Source: JAWXCB01 sp034440455
GTDB taxonomy: Bacteria; Bacteroidota; Bacteroidia; Chitinophagales; CAIOSU01
Direction of reading: 5' to 3'
DNA: 64,000 nucleotides
Assembly (NCBI GenBank): GCA_034440455.1
Contig: JAWXCB010000092.1
Location: forward strand, 1 to 64,000
Part shown: in pieces, positions 8,901-15,864 of the stretch
How positions within the stretch are numbered: position 1 is the stretch's first letter
Layout: each line of letters starts with the position of its first letter
Translations under genes and position numbers: made by a program
The notes under the pieces: model-generated
Told to the model about the DNA's origin: nothing
Seen by the model: the letters and a program-made list of their open reading frames with translations, nothing else
The model's database searches: none

Positions 8901-9346
8901 ACACCATTTACAGGCAAGCAATCGGACAACAACGTCCTTACAAATTCATTGATGCTACACAGTGGTATGCACGTATCGCAAGCATGACCAAGCTGACATT
9001 GAACTATTCTGACGAGCCTAAACGCTATGGCGACTTATCAATCTCTCTTTCGGAATACGACTACTTGAAACAAACTCTCAACTCAGTCTTGACAGGAACG
9101 GCTACAAATGTTGGCGCAAGTTTGCATCAATACGGCATCAAGATGAGCAATTTTATTTGCAAGACCGGGACTTCTGAAAAGGCAGACAGAAGCGGTAACG
9201 CATCAAGCTCGTTCATCATTGCCAATGACCGCTATACAATCGGCATCATGCTCAAAGGGACAATTCCACAGAACAATGAGCGACTTGCCGCTAAGGATTT
9301 GTTCAATAAACTGATTCCGTTATTGACCAAATATGAGATACTGTAA
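5897..9346 (+). CDS. SEDS polymerase (RodA/FtsW-like) fused to a class B PBP-like transpeptidase
   Basis: 1149 residues. Order: signal-anchor (about 5-28); an extracytoplasmic beta-rich region (about 30-258); a polytopic block (about 262-665); a further membrane segment (about 683-706); a C-terminal transpeptidase-like domain. SEDS marks: HSDFAF around Asp549, matching the conserved DFxF Asp of RodA/FtsW, and PLTGQSIPVLS (631-641), matching the 'P.TGxxLPFxS' motif. PBP marks: S910-L-K-K913 (SxxK), AIGQQ at 1008-1012 with the ATQWYARIASMTKL helix, and K1089-T-G-T-S (KTG box). The SxN box appears as S944-D-D, not S-x-N. Normally the two activities are separate partner proteins (RodA-PBP2, FtsW-FtsI). 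Inferred to polymerise and cross-link glycan strands in a specialised wall-synthesis role, since housekeeping copies should exist elsewhere. Translationally coupled to the gene before (ATGA). Confidence 0.82.
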   Translation: MKKELYLFIAVAALSVGYGIYSSANMLFSNRSPYTITCDGILLDTAKVYAISNHDKTSADTIYLHYTNSEVIAPSTLGFVYYDRQRGEFVLKNHPCVFNPANGAPGNYFLPFCRTLKDGIYFGANETIPQTILLERGIKYNTAVGTKENRISIKFSKTAQGMVLSTKDEGIQSKYLVQRGKKNLFEVYLNSPIGNSICPNIFQFEHTTSDTGSYTIAVTPDLFSTTYAVTDEQNSTIVEGSGNTPSFYINEFQFSLNPKYSQFFSVIFVACFIIIIFFQIYFLKAFSKAKSPLIKSLFSFRILLNCIAFMAIPLFLTSSYLVVGRNWYLLLLVVLNASFFLPKDFLSKLNFSFSSRLLSYVVWLTIAAAPFVFKFATVNESLLGIIPILHCQKALILLLFFATQNSFFNSSQRRYFFRIAFILFYSLGISFITADTGSFIYAGLAIVLVELIRKTIGLKHVFASLTAIALVTFLMFKIAPETFSKDRKTYRIVAPYVSPESDKLEMANQADRESYSSLILNLKNIEGSDAPEFNDLIIPGNMRSTMHSDFAFHWSLTFGGWVFFFLFLTIVFLLLSKLLLLLYCSIRVCRVQQDTGFIFPTSRSAELVRFLLAFTIIGFTYPIASNLLLIPLTGQSIPVLSISNVEVIFLIVLIVSLENIFNKPNHFVTAKTKYGYGDLRKSIYWGLSIIFVLFGSALILKFMSFYFAPETLNWKKHISDERIQLEGQIPDRNDKQALVDFAKTVIGSDDLTAVHKSKKPLLKNLASLYYSYKPYTETIHESATFYNSTEKMRSQMSVDSFFSEKRKLISGTFEPYGKVYSMAQKVNNHLQNNVSHPLYNCIPLGSASINADLTAECNDELQRHLLEINIAENIGSIVIIDNRTGGIVANSTFPFDREVNSNEVYYFVGSLKKTLLAYCALTIDENYKLKQYGDKTFEEFIKNSDDFFAASLLKDLLTNHQDEFDKVLQDDFGIPLFSLTDDSYLDIMPTPHDFLKPLDRNNTIYRQAIGQQRPYKFIDATQWYARIASMTKLTLNYSDEPKRYGDLSISLSEYDYLKQTLNSVLTGTATNVGASLHQYGIKMSNFICKTGTSEKADRSGNASSSFIIANDRYTIGIMLKGTIPQNNERLAAKDLFNKLIPLLTKYEIL

Positions 9347-9748
9347 ACTTTTTTCAGGACGAGTCAAACCGCGCAAAGCCATCCCGCAGACCAAAGTTTG
9401 CAAAAAGAGTGTGCTTTCTTCCACCCAAGAAGAATTTCATTTTTTTTCTTCCCACCCTTCGGTGTTTTATTTTTTTTGCCAACGCACGGTGCGTAATTCG
9501 ACAGGACAGTGTTTCCAATCTAAATTCCTTCGCGGATAATTTTGTGCTAACATTTGACATTACGCACCTTCGGACAGACAGAAGAGCATCCGGTAACAAG
9601 GGCTACACGCAATGCGGGGTTCAGTGCTTCGTATGAAAGTTTTGTGTATAATTGAAGTGTGGTTCTTCGTATGACCATTTGTGGTAAAAATCGCCACCTT
9701 CGCCAAGCTGCCAACCGTTACCTGCAACCCGAACAGATAACATCGACA
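9347..9748. other. Non-coding spacer with a short direct repeat and boundary motif
   Basis: No credible gene. Short imperfect direct repeats are seen (TTCGTATGAAAGTTTTGTG near 9630 and TTCGTATGACCATTTGTG near 9665). The 16-base motif CCGTTACCTGCAACCC at 9715-9730 matches the one at 232-247 at 14 of 16 positions, in the same orientation. Confidence 0.45.
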
Positions 9749-10021
9749 ATGAAGTACTTTTTTAAAAACATATTTAACAAGGACAAGAAAATCGAAGACA
9801 AACCTTCAACGGAATCTTCTACTGAACCATTGACTGAAACACAGATTTTAGATATTTTAAGCAATGTAATTTGTGATGTAGGTTATTGGAATTGGTGGAC
9901 AACCAAATTGCCGACAGTTATCCAAATAGAGTTTGGCGGAACCCAATTATATTTTCCGCCAGCAGATAATTCACGCCCTCTGCGCAGGTCCCGTAAGGCG
10001 GGATGCCTTATAAATCGGTAA
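9749..10021 (+). pseudogene. Truncated small gene, C-terminus replaced by repeat DNA
   Basis: Start taken at the ATG at 9749 (a longer frame from 9659 runs through the boundary motif and is unlikely). The first 65 or so residues look like real protein: acidic, ending VIQIEFGGTQLYFPPADN. From about 9970 the frame runs into low-quality sequence (PLRRSRKAGCLINR) made of palindromic intergenic repeat, then a stop. The original C-terminus seems lost by insertion or deletion at the repeat. Function not recognised. Confidence 0.55.
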
Positions 10022-10027
10022 ATGAAA

Positions 10028-10327
10028 GTTGAGGATTGCTTCGGTCGTTCCTCCCTCGCAATGACGGGATTTCTATCTCCATAGGAGCGACATTAAACAA
10101 TGTTTGCCATTTTTATTCCGCTCCTACGGAGCTACTATTATCTGGCTGATGATTTTTCTACTAAGATGAATCCCCTACGGGGAAATCAAAAATAGAAATA
10201 TTGTCTTCCCGTTTAACTCCGCAGGAGTTGAACAGCATATTAATTTCGTTCTCAACTCCGTAGGAGTTCAATAGTATTAGTAAGCGGAATCGAAAATGTT
10301 TTAGCTCCGTAAGAGCGACATTAAACA
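10028..10327. repeat. Cluster of short palindromic repeats of the CTCCGTAGGAG type
   Basis: Five or more GC-centred palindromes follow one another: GCTCCTACGGAGC (10120-10132), TCCCCTACGGGGA (10171-10183), AACTCCGCAGGAGTT (10215-10229), CAACTCCGTAGGAGTT (10253-10268) and AGCTCCGTAAGAGC (10303-10316). The last, and the partial copy at 10076-10090, are followed by the same tail GACATTAAACA. The cluster is preceded by the element ATTGCTTCGGTC...CGCAATGACG (10034-10064). It resembles REP/BIME-type intergenic repeats. Confidence 0.75.
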
Positions 10328-10370
10328 TAGACACCACTACCCTCTTGACGAGAGCGCTGCGCGTACGAGT

Positions 10371-10397
10371 GATAAAGAAATGAAATCAGTACGCGCC
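10371..10397 (-). repeat. 27-bp dispersed element, identical copy at 60074-60100
   Basis: Read on the reverse strand it begins GGCGCGTACTGATTTC and is identical over 27 bases to 60074-60100 on the forward strand. It lies 11 bases past the fabI stop. Confidence 0.75.
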
Positions 10398-10407
10398 AAC
10401 AACCTTA

Positions 10408-11223
10408 TCAAGGCTTGTTCATCATGTCCATCAGCTTTTGGCTCATGCCGGTGGAGGAGAAGCCGCCATCGTGAAAAATGTTTTGCATGGTAATCATGCG
10501 TGATAAATCACTGAAAAGAAATAAGCAGCAGTTGGCGCAATCCTGCGCGGTGGCATTGCCGAGGGGCGACATCTTATCTGCGTAATCAAAGAAATCGGCA
10601 AACCCTTTCACGCCTGAGCCTGCGGTGGTTTGCGTGGGCGATTGTGAAATGGTGTTCACCCGCACTTTTTTCTGCTCGCCATAGTAAGAGCCGAAACTGC
10701 GGGCGATAGATTCGAGCAGCGCTTTCGATTCAGCCATATCATTATAGCCGGGAAAGGTACGCTGCGCGGCAATATACGTGAGCGCAACTACTGAACCCCA
10801 CTCGCTGACGGCATCATGCTTCATGCACGTTTGCAGGAGCTTGTGAAAGGACACGGCAGAGATGTCAAACGTCTTCAGCATGAACTCGTGGTTGAGGTCG
10901 GTGTATGGCTTGTTCTTGCGCACATTCATAGACATGCCAATGGAGTGCAGCACGAAATCCAATTTGCCTCCGAGAATTTCAACGGATTGTTTGATAAGAT
11001 TTTCCAACTCTTCAATGCTTGTTGCATCTGCGGGAATCACTTGTGCATTCACGAGCTTTCCCAACTCCTGGATTTTTCCCATGCGCAATGCAACGGGTGC
11101 ATTGGTCAACACAAGCTGCGCGCCTTCTTCGTGCGCGCGGAGCGCCACCTGCCACGCGATAGACTTTTCATCAAGCGCCCCGAAGATGATTCCTTTTTTT
11201 CCTTTTAATAAGTTGTAAGACAT
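10408..11223 (-). CDS. fabI: Enoyl-[acyl-carrier-protein] reductase (NADH)
   Basis: Start taken at the ATG at 11223, giving MSYNLLKGKKGIIFGALDEK, the usual Bacteroidota FabI start; an upstream frame start at 11244 lies next to a dispersed repeat. 271 residues, the normal length. The enzyme reduces trans-2-enoyl-ACP to acyl-ACP, the last step of each elongation cycle. Visible marks: the dinucleotide-binding start KGIIFGALDEKSIAW and the catalytic set Tyr150, Tyr160 and Lys167 (GYNDMAESKALL). It stands alone, convergent with nothing close by, and works with the fabH and acc genes at 32-36 kb. Confidence 0.95.
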   Translation of the reverse strand: MSYNLLKGKKGIIFGALDEKSIAWQVALRAHEEGAQLVLTNAPVALRMGKIQELGKLVNAQVIPADATSIEELENLIKQSVEILGGKLDFVLHSIGMSMNVRKNKPYTDLNHEFMLKTFDISAVSFHKLLQTCMKHDAVSEWGSVVALTYIAAQRTFPGYNDMAESKALLESIARSFGSYYGEQKKVRVNTISQSPTQTTAGSGVKGFADFFDYADKMSPLGNATAQDCANCCLFLFSDLSRMITMQNIFHDGGFSSTGMSQKLMDMMNKP

Positions 11224-11238
11224 GAGTTTTCTGTTTAT

Positions 11239-11318
11239 CGTCATGCTGAGCGCAGCGAAGCATCTCTCACTTCGATATTCGAGATTCTTCGCTCCGTATG
11301 ACTCCGCTCAGAATGACG
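11239..11318. repeat. Dispersed inverted repeat (CGTCATGCTGAG family)
   Basis: Starts CGTCATGCTGAGCG, has internal GAAGCATCTC and GAGATTCTTCGC, and ends CGCTCAGAATGACG, so the ends and middle form an imperfect hairpin. Related copies lie at 15735-15817 and 22866-22937, with shorter relatives near 10034, 15071, 17953, 34190 and 61069. It sits between recN and fabI. Confidence 0.8.
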
Positions 11319-11320
11319 GG

Positions 11321-12979
11321 TTAGTTCAAGAGTAATTCCTTCGCGCTTGCCAATGCCTTTTGTGAATACTTTTCTCCGCCAATCATTTTTGCAATTTCAA
11401 TCACGCGCTCTTTGTCGTTAAGCTTCTTCATGCGCGTAACGGTTTTTTCGTCTTTATCTTCCTTGTAAACATAGAAGTGCGCATTGCCTACCCGTGCAAT
11501 TTGCGGCAGGTGCGTAATGGTTATCACTTGCCGTGATTTGCCCAGCTTCTCTAACACCGCGCCCACTTTAATTGCTGTTTCGCCCGAAACGCCTGTGTCA
11601 ATTTCATCAAATATCAATGTCGGCATGGCAACGCTTGCGGCAAGCAATGATTTGAGCACGAGCATGAGGCGCGAAAGTTCACCGCCCGAAGCAACGCTTT
11701 TCAATTCGTCCATACGCCCGCCTTTATTTGCCGAAAAGAGAAACGTGATTTTATCAAAGCCGAACTCCGTTGCTTTTTCAAACGACAGTTTTTCTACTTC
11801 TACCTCAAAACGCGCATTTGGCATTCCGACTTCTTTGAGCAAAGAAGTTACCTGCGTTTCGATCGAAGTTTTTTTCTTTTTTCTGTTGTCGTGCAAAACA
11901 GCGCCCAGCGAAATCATTTCCTGCTGCACTTTCTCAAGCGCGTTTCTTTTTTCAGAAAGTTCTTTATCTAAATTTTCAAAGGATTGCAGCTTCTGCTCCA
12001 GCGTATTTCTTACTGCAATCAATTCTGCGCTATTCTGTGCGCGGTGCTTTTGTTGCAGGCGGTTGAGCGTGTCAAGCCGTTCGTTGAGCGCGCCAATCTT
12101 CGCGGGGTCAAACACAACTGACCCGGAAAGATGTTCAAGCTCTGCGTAAATATCTTTCAGTTCGATTTGGCTGCTCTCAATTCTTTTCAACGCATCATTG
12201 ATGGCGGGATGATACGCGGAAACATTTTTCAGTTGCGCATAAATTTCGCGCAGTTGATTCAGCACGGCAAAGTCGGAATCCTGCAACAGCCCTGAAACCT
12301 TACCCAGCGCACTGCTTATCTCTTCTGAATTTTCAAGCGTTTTTAATTCACTCTCTACTACCTCTTGCTCTCCTTCTTTCAAGTTTGCATCGGCAAGCTC
12401 GCGGTATTGAAACTCAAGGTAATCCTTGTCGTTGATGTGTTGGTTCTGGTCAATTAAAGATTGAATCTCCGCCTGTATCTTTTTGTAAGCAAGATATTTC
12501 TCACTGAAACTTGCTAATTGTTTTTCATGCTGCACAAGCGCATCCACCATCTCCAGTTGAAACTGCGCATTATTCAAAGCCAGCGTTTCGTGCTGCGAAT
12601 GCAGGTTTACAAGCTGCTCGCCCAGTTCTTTCAGCACATTGAGATTTACAGGAGTGTCATTAATAAACGAGCGCGATTTGCCATTGGGCGTAATCTCTCG
12701 CCTCACGGTGGTGAGCGCGTCATAATCCAAATCATGCGCTTTGAAAAAAGTTTTCAGCTTGTTTTTGCTGATTTCAAAAGCGGCTTCCACCACGCATTTC
12801 TTCTCTGCATCCATCAGCGCTTTGCCGTCAGCCCGCTGACCGAGAATAAGCGAGAGCGCGCCAAGCAGGATTGACTTTCCCGCGCCCGTTTCACCGGTAA
12901 TCACATTCATGTTGTCGGAGAAACGCACTTCGAGATGGTCAATAATTGCGTAGTTGGAAATCGTGAGTCGTTGCAGCAT
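11321..12979 (-). CDS. recN: DNA repair protein RecN
   Basis: 552 residues, normal length. RecN is an SMC-like ATPase acting on DNA double-strand breaks. The N-terminal Walker A is GETGAGKS at residues 29-36; the middle is long coiled coil; the C-terminal ATPase half has the signature VASGGELSRLMLVLK and Walker B TLIFDEIDTGVSG, followed by ITHLPQIA. The ATG at 12979 gives MLQRLTISNYAIIDHLEVRF, matching the family start. Transcribed away from the gluconate-dehydrogenase-like pair at 13 kb, with a very short divergent spacer. Confidence 0.96.
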   Translation of the reverse strand: MLQRLTISNYAIIDHLEVRFSDNMNVITGETGAGKSILLGALSLILGQRADGKALMDAEKKCVVEAAFEISKNKLKTFFKAHDLDYDALTTVRREITPNGKSRSFINDTPVNLNVLKELGEQLVNLHSQHETLALNNAQFQLEMVDALVQHEKQLASFSEKYLAYKKIQAEIQSLIDQNQHINDKDYLEFQYRELADANLKEGEQEVVESELKTLENSEEISSALGKVSGLLQDSDFAVLNQLREIYAQLKNVSAYHPAINDALKRIESSQIELKDIYAELEHLSGSVVFDPAKIGALNERLDTLNRLQQKHRAQNSAELIAVRNTLEQKLQSFENLDKELSEKRNALEKVQQEMISLGAVLHDNRKKKKTSIETQVTSLLKEVGMPNARFEVEVEKLSFEKATEFGFDKITFLFSANKGGRMDELKSVASGGELSRLMLVLKSLLAASVAMPTLIFDEIDTGVSGETAIKVGAVLEKLGKSRQVITITHLPQIARVGNAHFYVYKEDKDEKTVTRMKKLNDKERVIEIAKMIGGEKYSQKALASAKELLLN

Positions 12980-13045
12980 TGCTGAAAAATAGGGATGGCA
13001 AATTACAAATTATTCGACAAGAGAATTTTTGCTATTTTGCCTGTA

Positions 13046-13510
13046 ATGCAATCTTATCAGCTTAAATATCTCACCGGAAAAAGGCTGCAAACTTTTCTTG
13101 CCGTTGCCGACCGCATCATCCCGCCCGATGCAGATTCTCCCAGTGGTGGCACGTTGCAAACCGCAGGTGTGGTGGATTGGGCGTTGGATAAAATGCCTGA
13201 CGACTTGCGAAAAAAAATATTGCTCTTTATCATCGTGATTGAACTCTTGGGGGTTTTCTTCGGAGGAAAACCTTTTTCAAAAAACAGCGATGCCGCGAAA
13301 GACCGCCAGTTGCGCTGGTTGGAAAGCAACCCAATTCGCCTTTTCCGCATGGGCTTCTTTGGAGTGAAAACTTATATCTGCATGGGCTATTACACGCGCG
13401 AAGATGTTTGGAATACTTTTGATTATGACGGACCGGTGGTGCGCGAACGACCTTATGTTGATGCGATGATTCGGGAAATGTGCCAGGGAAAAGTGGAGGT
13501 ATTAGCATGA
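13046..13510 (+). CDS. Small subunit of a GMC dehydrogenase (gluconate 2-dehydrogenase subunit 3-like)
   Basis: About 154 residues from the ATG at 13046 (an ATG at 12995 would add 17 residues). The pattern FLAVADRIIPPDADSPSGG near the start and the later aromatic-rich YICMGYYTREDVW are typical of the gluconate 2-dehydrogenase subunit 3 family, which pairs with a GMC flavoprotein. The TAT-type signal seen in many relatives is not obvious here. Its stop overlaps the start of the GMC gene (ATGA), supporting a two-subunit enzyme. The substrate is not deducible. Confidence 0.72.
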   Translation: MQSYQLKYLTGKRLQTFLAVADRIIPPDADSPSGGTLQTAGVVDWALDKMPDDLRKKILLFIIVIELLGVFFGGKPFSKNSDAAKDRQLRWLESNPIRLFRMGFFGVKTYICMGYYTREDVWNTFDYDGPVVRERPYVDAMIREMCQGKVEVLA

Positions 13511-14997
13511 AATTGGAATACGACATTCTCATCATTGGCTCAGGCGCAGGTGGAGGAACGGTTGCTTCGCGCTTAATTCCGCTTGCACAGGCGGGGGCGC
13601 GTATTGCTATTCTCGAAGCAGGCGCGCATTATGACAAAAGCTTTTTCACGCAGCGCGAAATTGAGATGCTCGACATCTTCAAAGACCGTGGCGCGTGGCC
13701 CGTTGCAGATGGTTCAATTACTGTAAGTACGGGCAAAGCCGTGGGCGGAAGTACGCTGATGTACACAGGGGTTACGTTTCGTTTGCCCGATGATGTGTGC
13801 GAAGATTGGGGCGTTGACGGTATCACTCCGCAGGATTTGAATCCGCGTTTTGATAGGTTGCTTCAAGAAGTGAATGCGATTGAACCGGATGAAGCAACCT
13901 TTGAAAACGATAATAACCGTTTGTTTCGTGAGGGTTGCGAGAAATTGGGATTCCCCGTTGACAAATTGCTCATCAACATTAAAGATTGCGAGCAGATGGG
14001 CTTTTGCAACCTTGGTTGCGCGAAAGGACATAAGCAGGGAACACTCGAAGTGCAAATTCCGCTGGCGCAAAAAGGAGGAATAGAAATCATTCCCAACTGC
14101 GCGGTTGACAGAATTGCAAAAGGAAAAGTATTTGCAACAATCAATGCTGCTCCGAAAGGTTCGCTTCCCGGAAAATTAGCGGAGGGCAACTATGAATTCA
14201 GCGTGAAGAAAATCATTCTCGCGGGCGGCACTGCGGGAACGCCCGCTATCCTGATGCGTTCAGGTTTTCAAAAAGAATTGCCTGCGATTGGAAAATATAT
14301 CACGCTGCATCCTGCATTGGTTGTTTGCGGTATTTATCCAACCAAAATCAAAAACTACAAGGGTTTTCCGAAACTCTATTTCACGCAGGCGTTTTCAAAA
14401 ACGCACCATCATTATTTGGAAACGGCTTTCTACTATCCTTTCATTCAAACGAAACACACGGGATTGTGGGGAGCAGATTTGAAATATGCGATGAAGCATT
14501 ATAACAACATGATGGATATTTTGATTCTTGCGCATGACGAAGCCTTGCCGGAAAATAAAATCATGCTGGATAAAAATGGAGAGCCGCAATTGCATTACAA
14601 GCTGACACAGAAAAATATTGAGTCGCTTTGCCACGCGCAAGTGCAATGCGCAAGAATCTTCTTTGCCGCAGGTTGCGAAGAAGCGATTGTTCCCTCAGCG
14701 AAAAAAGCATTATTCAAAAAATCAGAAATTGAGGACAAGTATTTGGAAGAGTTCATTTCCACAAAATATTTTGTGCCGAATAAAACTCCTGTTGCCTCTG
14801 CACATTTGCAAGGTGGATGCCGCATGGGAAATGATGCGCAAACATCTGTCACGAATGCATGGGGGCAAGTGCATGGACACGATTGGCTTCACATTGCCGA
14901 TGGAAGTCTTTTCCCGAAAAGTTCGCATGTGAATCCTTACCTCACCATCATGGCGTTAGCAGAGCGTGTCGCGGAAGATGTGAAGAAAAGTTTGTGA
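13507..14997 (+). CDS. GMC-family FAD-dependent oxidoreductase
   Basis: Start at the ATG at 13507, overlapping the preceding stop; 496 residues. N-terminal FAD-binding motif DILIIGSGAGGGTVASRL, then GKAVGGSTLMYTG, and a C-terminal GMC domain with ASAHLQGGCRMG and HIADGSLFPKSSHVNPYLTI (His and Asn of the active site). A Cys-rich patch (DCEQMGFCNLGCAKGH) is present as in related alcohol/sugar dehydrogenases. Oxidises an alcohol or sugar, passing electrons onward via the small subunit just upstream. The exact substrate is unknown. Confidence 0.88.
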   Translation: MKLEYDILIIGSGAGGGTVASRLIPLAQAGARIAILEAGAHYDKSFFTQREIEMLDIFKDRGAWPVADGSITVSTGKAVGGSTLMYTGVTFRLPDDVCEDWGVDGITPQDLNPRFDRLLQEVNAIEPDEATFENDNNRLFREGCEKLGFPVDKLLINIKDCEQMGFCNLGCAKGHKQGTLEVQIPLAQKGGIEIIPNCAVDRIAKGKVFATINAAPKGSLPGKLAEGNYEFSVKKIILAGGTAGTPAILMRSGFQKELPAIGKYITLHPALVVCGIYPTKIKNYKGFPKLYFTQAFSKTHHHYLETAFYYPFIQTKHTGLWGADLKYAMKHYNNMMDILILAHDEALPENKIMLDKNGEPQLHYKLTQKNIESLCHAQVQCARIFFAAGCEEAIVPSAKKALFKKSEIEDKYLEEFISTKYFVPNKTPVASAHLQGGCRMGNDAQTSVTNAWGQVHGHDWLHIADGSLFPKSSHVNPYLTIMALAERVAEDVKKSL

Positions 14998-15070
14998 TGT
15001 CCGCTCAATGCCGGACTGGTTCCGGCATCCCCTGAAATGTACCGCCACATAAACTTGGAGATGGTGAAAA

Positions 15071-15106
15071 TCATCTGGGGATTGCTTCGCTACGCTCGCA
15101 ATGACG
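15071..15106. repeat. Short dispersed element (ATTGCTTCGCTACGCTCGCAATGACG)
   Basis: The inner part ATTGCTTCGCTACGC-TCGCAATGACG is a near-palindrome. It abuts the ruvC stop and belongs to the family also seen at 10034 and, in diverged form, near 61960. Confidence 0.55.
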
Positions 15107-15670
15107 TTACCCTGCTACCTTCTCCGGATTCTCCACCACAAAATCTTTCCAGCTTTTGTATGCCTTCTTTCCGGGAGCAAGCGCACGGTTTTGATAATGG
15201 TGGCACACCGCAGCAGCTAAACCATCTGTGGCATCTTTAAATTTCGGAAGCTCATTAAAATTCAGCAACCGCTGCAACATCGCTGCAACTTGTTCTTTGG
15301 AAGCATTCCCGTTTCCGGTCACCGCCACTTTTATCTTTTTCGGAGAATATTCAATCACCGGAATTTCATGCAGCATGGCAACAGTTATTGCTACGCCTTG
15401 CGCCCTACCGAGTTTGAGCATAGACTGCACATTCTTTCCAAAGAAAGGCGCTTCAATTGCGCAACACGAAGGATTATATTGTTTGATAAGAGATGAAACC
15501 CGCTCGAAGATTTTCTTCAGCTTGATTTGCTGTGTAGTATATTTTGACAGGTCAATCGTGCCAAGGCTGATTAAGGATAGCTTTTGCCCGTTGCTTTTTA
15601 TCAGACCGTAGCCGAGATACACCGTGCCCGGGTCAATGCCGAGAATGATTTCCTCCGGTTTCGATTCCAT
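15107..15670 (-). CDS. ruvC: Holliday junction endodeoxyribonuclease RuvC
   Basis: 187 residues. RuvC cuts Holliday junctions during recombination repair, working with RuvAB. Acidic catalytic residues are visible: Asp13 in ILGIDPGT, Glu73 in CAIEAPFFG, and Asp146/Asp149 in KDATDGLAAAVCHH. The C-terminal tail is a little longer than in E. coli and its stop codon lies at the edge of a dispersed repeat, so the last residues may have been reshaped by the repeat. Single gene with no operon partner. Confidence 0.95.
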   Translation of the reverse strand: MESKPEEIILGIDPGTVYLGYGLIKSNGQKLSLISLGTIDLSKYTTQQIKLKKIFERVSSLIKQYNPSCCAIEAPFFGKNVQSMLKLGRAQGVAITVAMLHEIPVIEYSPKKIKVAVTGNGNASKEQVAAMLQRLLNFNELPKFKDATDGLAAAVCHHYQNRALAPGKKAYKSWKDFVVENPEKVAG

Positions 15671-15734
15671 GCAGCAAAGTAAACCGTTGGTGGGTTGTGA
15701 TCCCCATTATTTATGAACAAATCTCATTGGGAAG

Positions 15735-15817
15735 CGTCATTCTGAGCTGAGTTATCCGAAGCGAAGAATCTCTGCTTTTCTGAACGTAGAGATGCTTCGT
15801 TTCACTCAGCATGACGA
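15735..15817. repeat. Dispersed inverted repeat (CGTCATTCTGAG family)
   Basis: Begins CGTCATTCTGAGCTGAG, contains GAAGCGAAGAATCTC and GAGATGCTTCG, and ends CTCAGCATGACG. It is an inverted relative of the copies at 11239-11318 and 22866-22937. Confidence 0.8.
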
Positions 15818-15864
15818 AACAAAGTGTTGTTCCTTTTTTCTTAGATTAGCATCAAATACCTGCC

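Noticed and set aside
11484..12149. 221-residue open frame opposite recN
   Set aside because: Ser/Thr/Phe-rich antisense shadow; recN on the other strand is complete and conserved.
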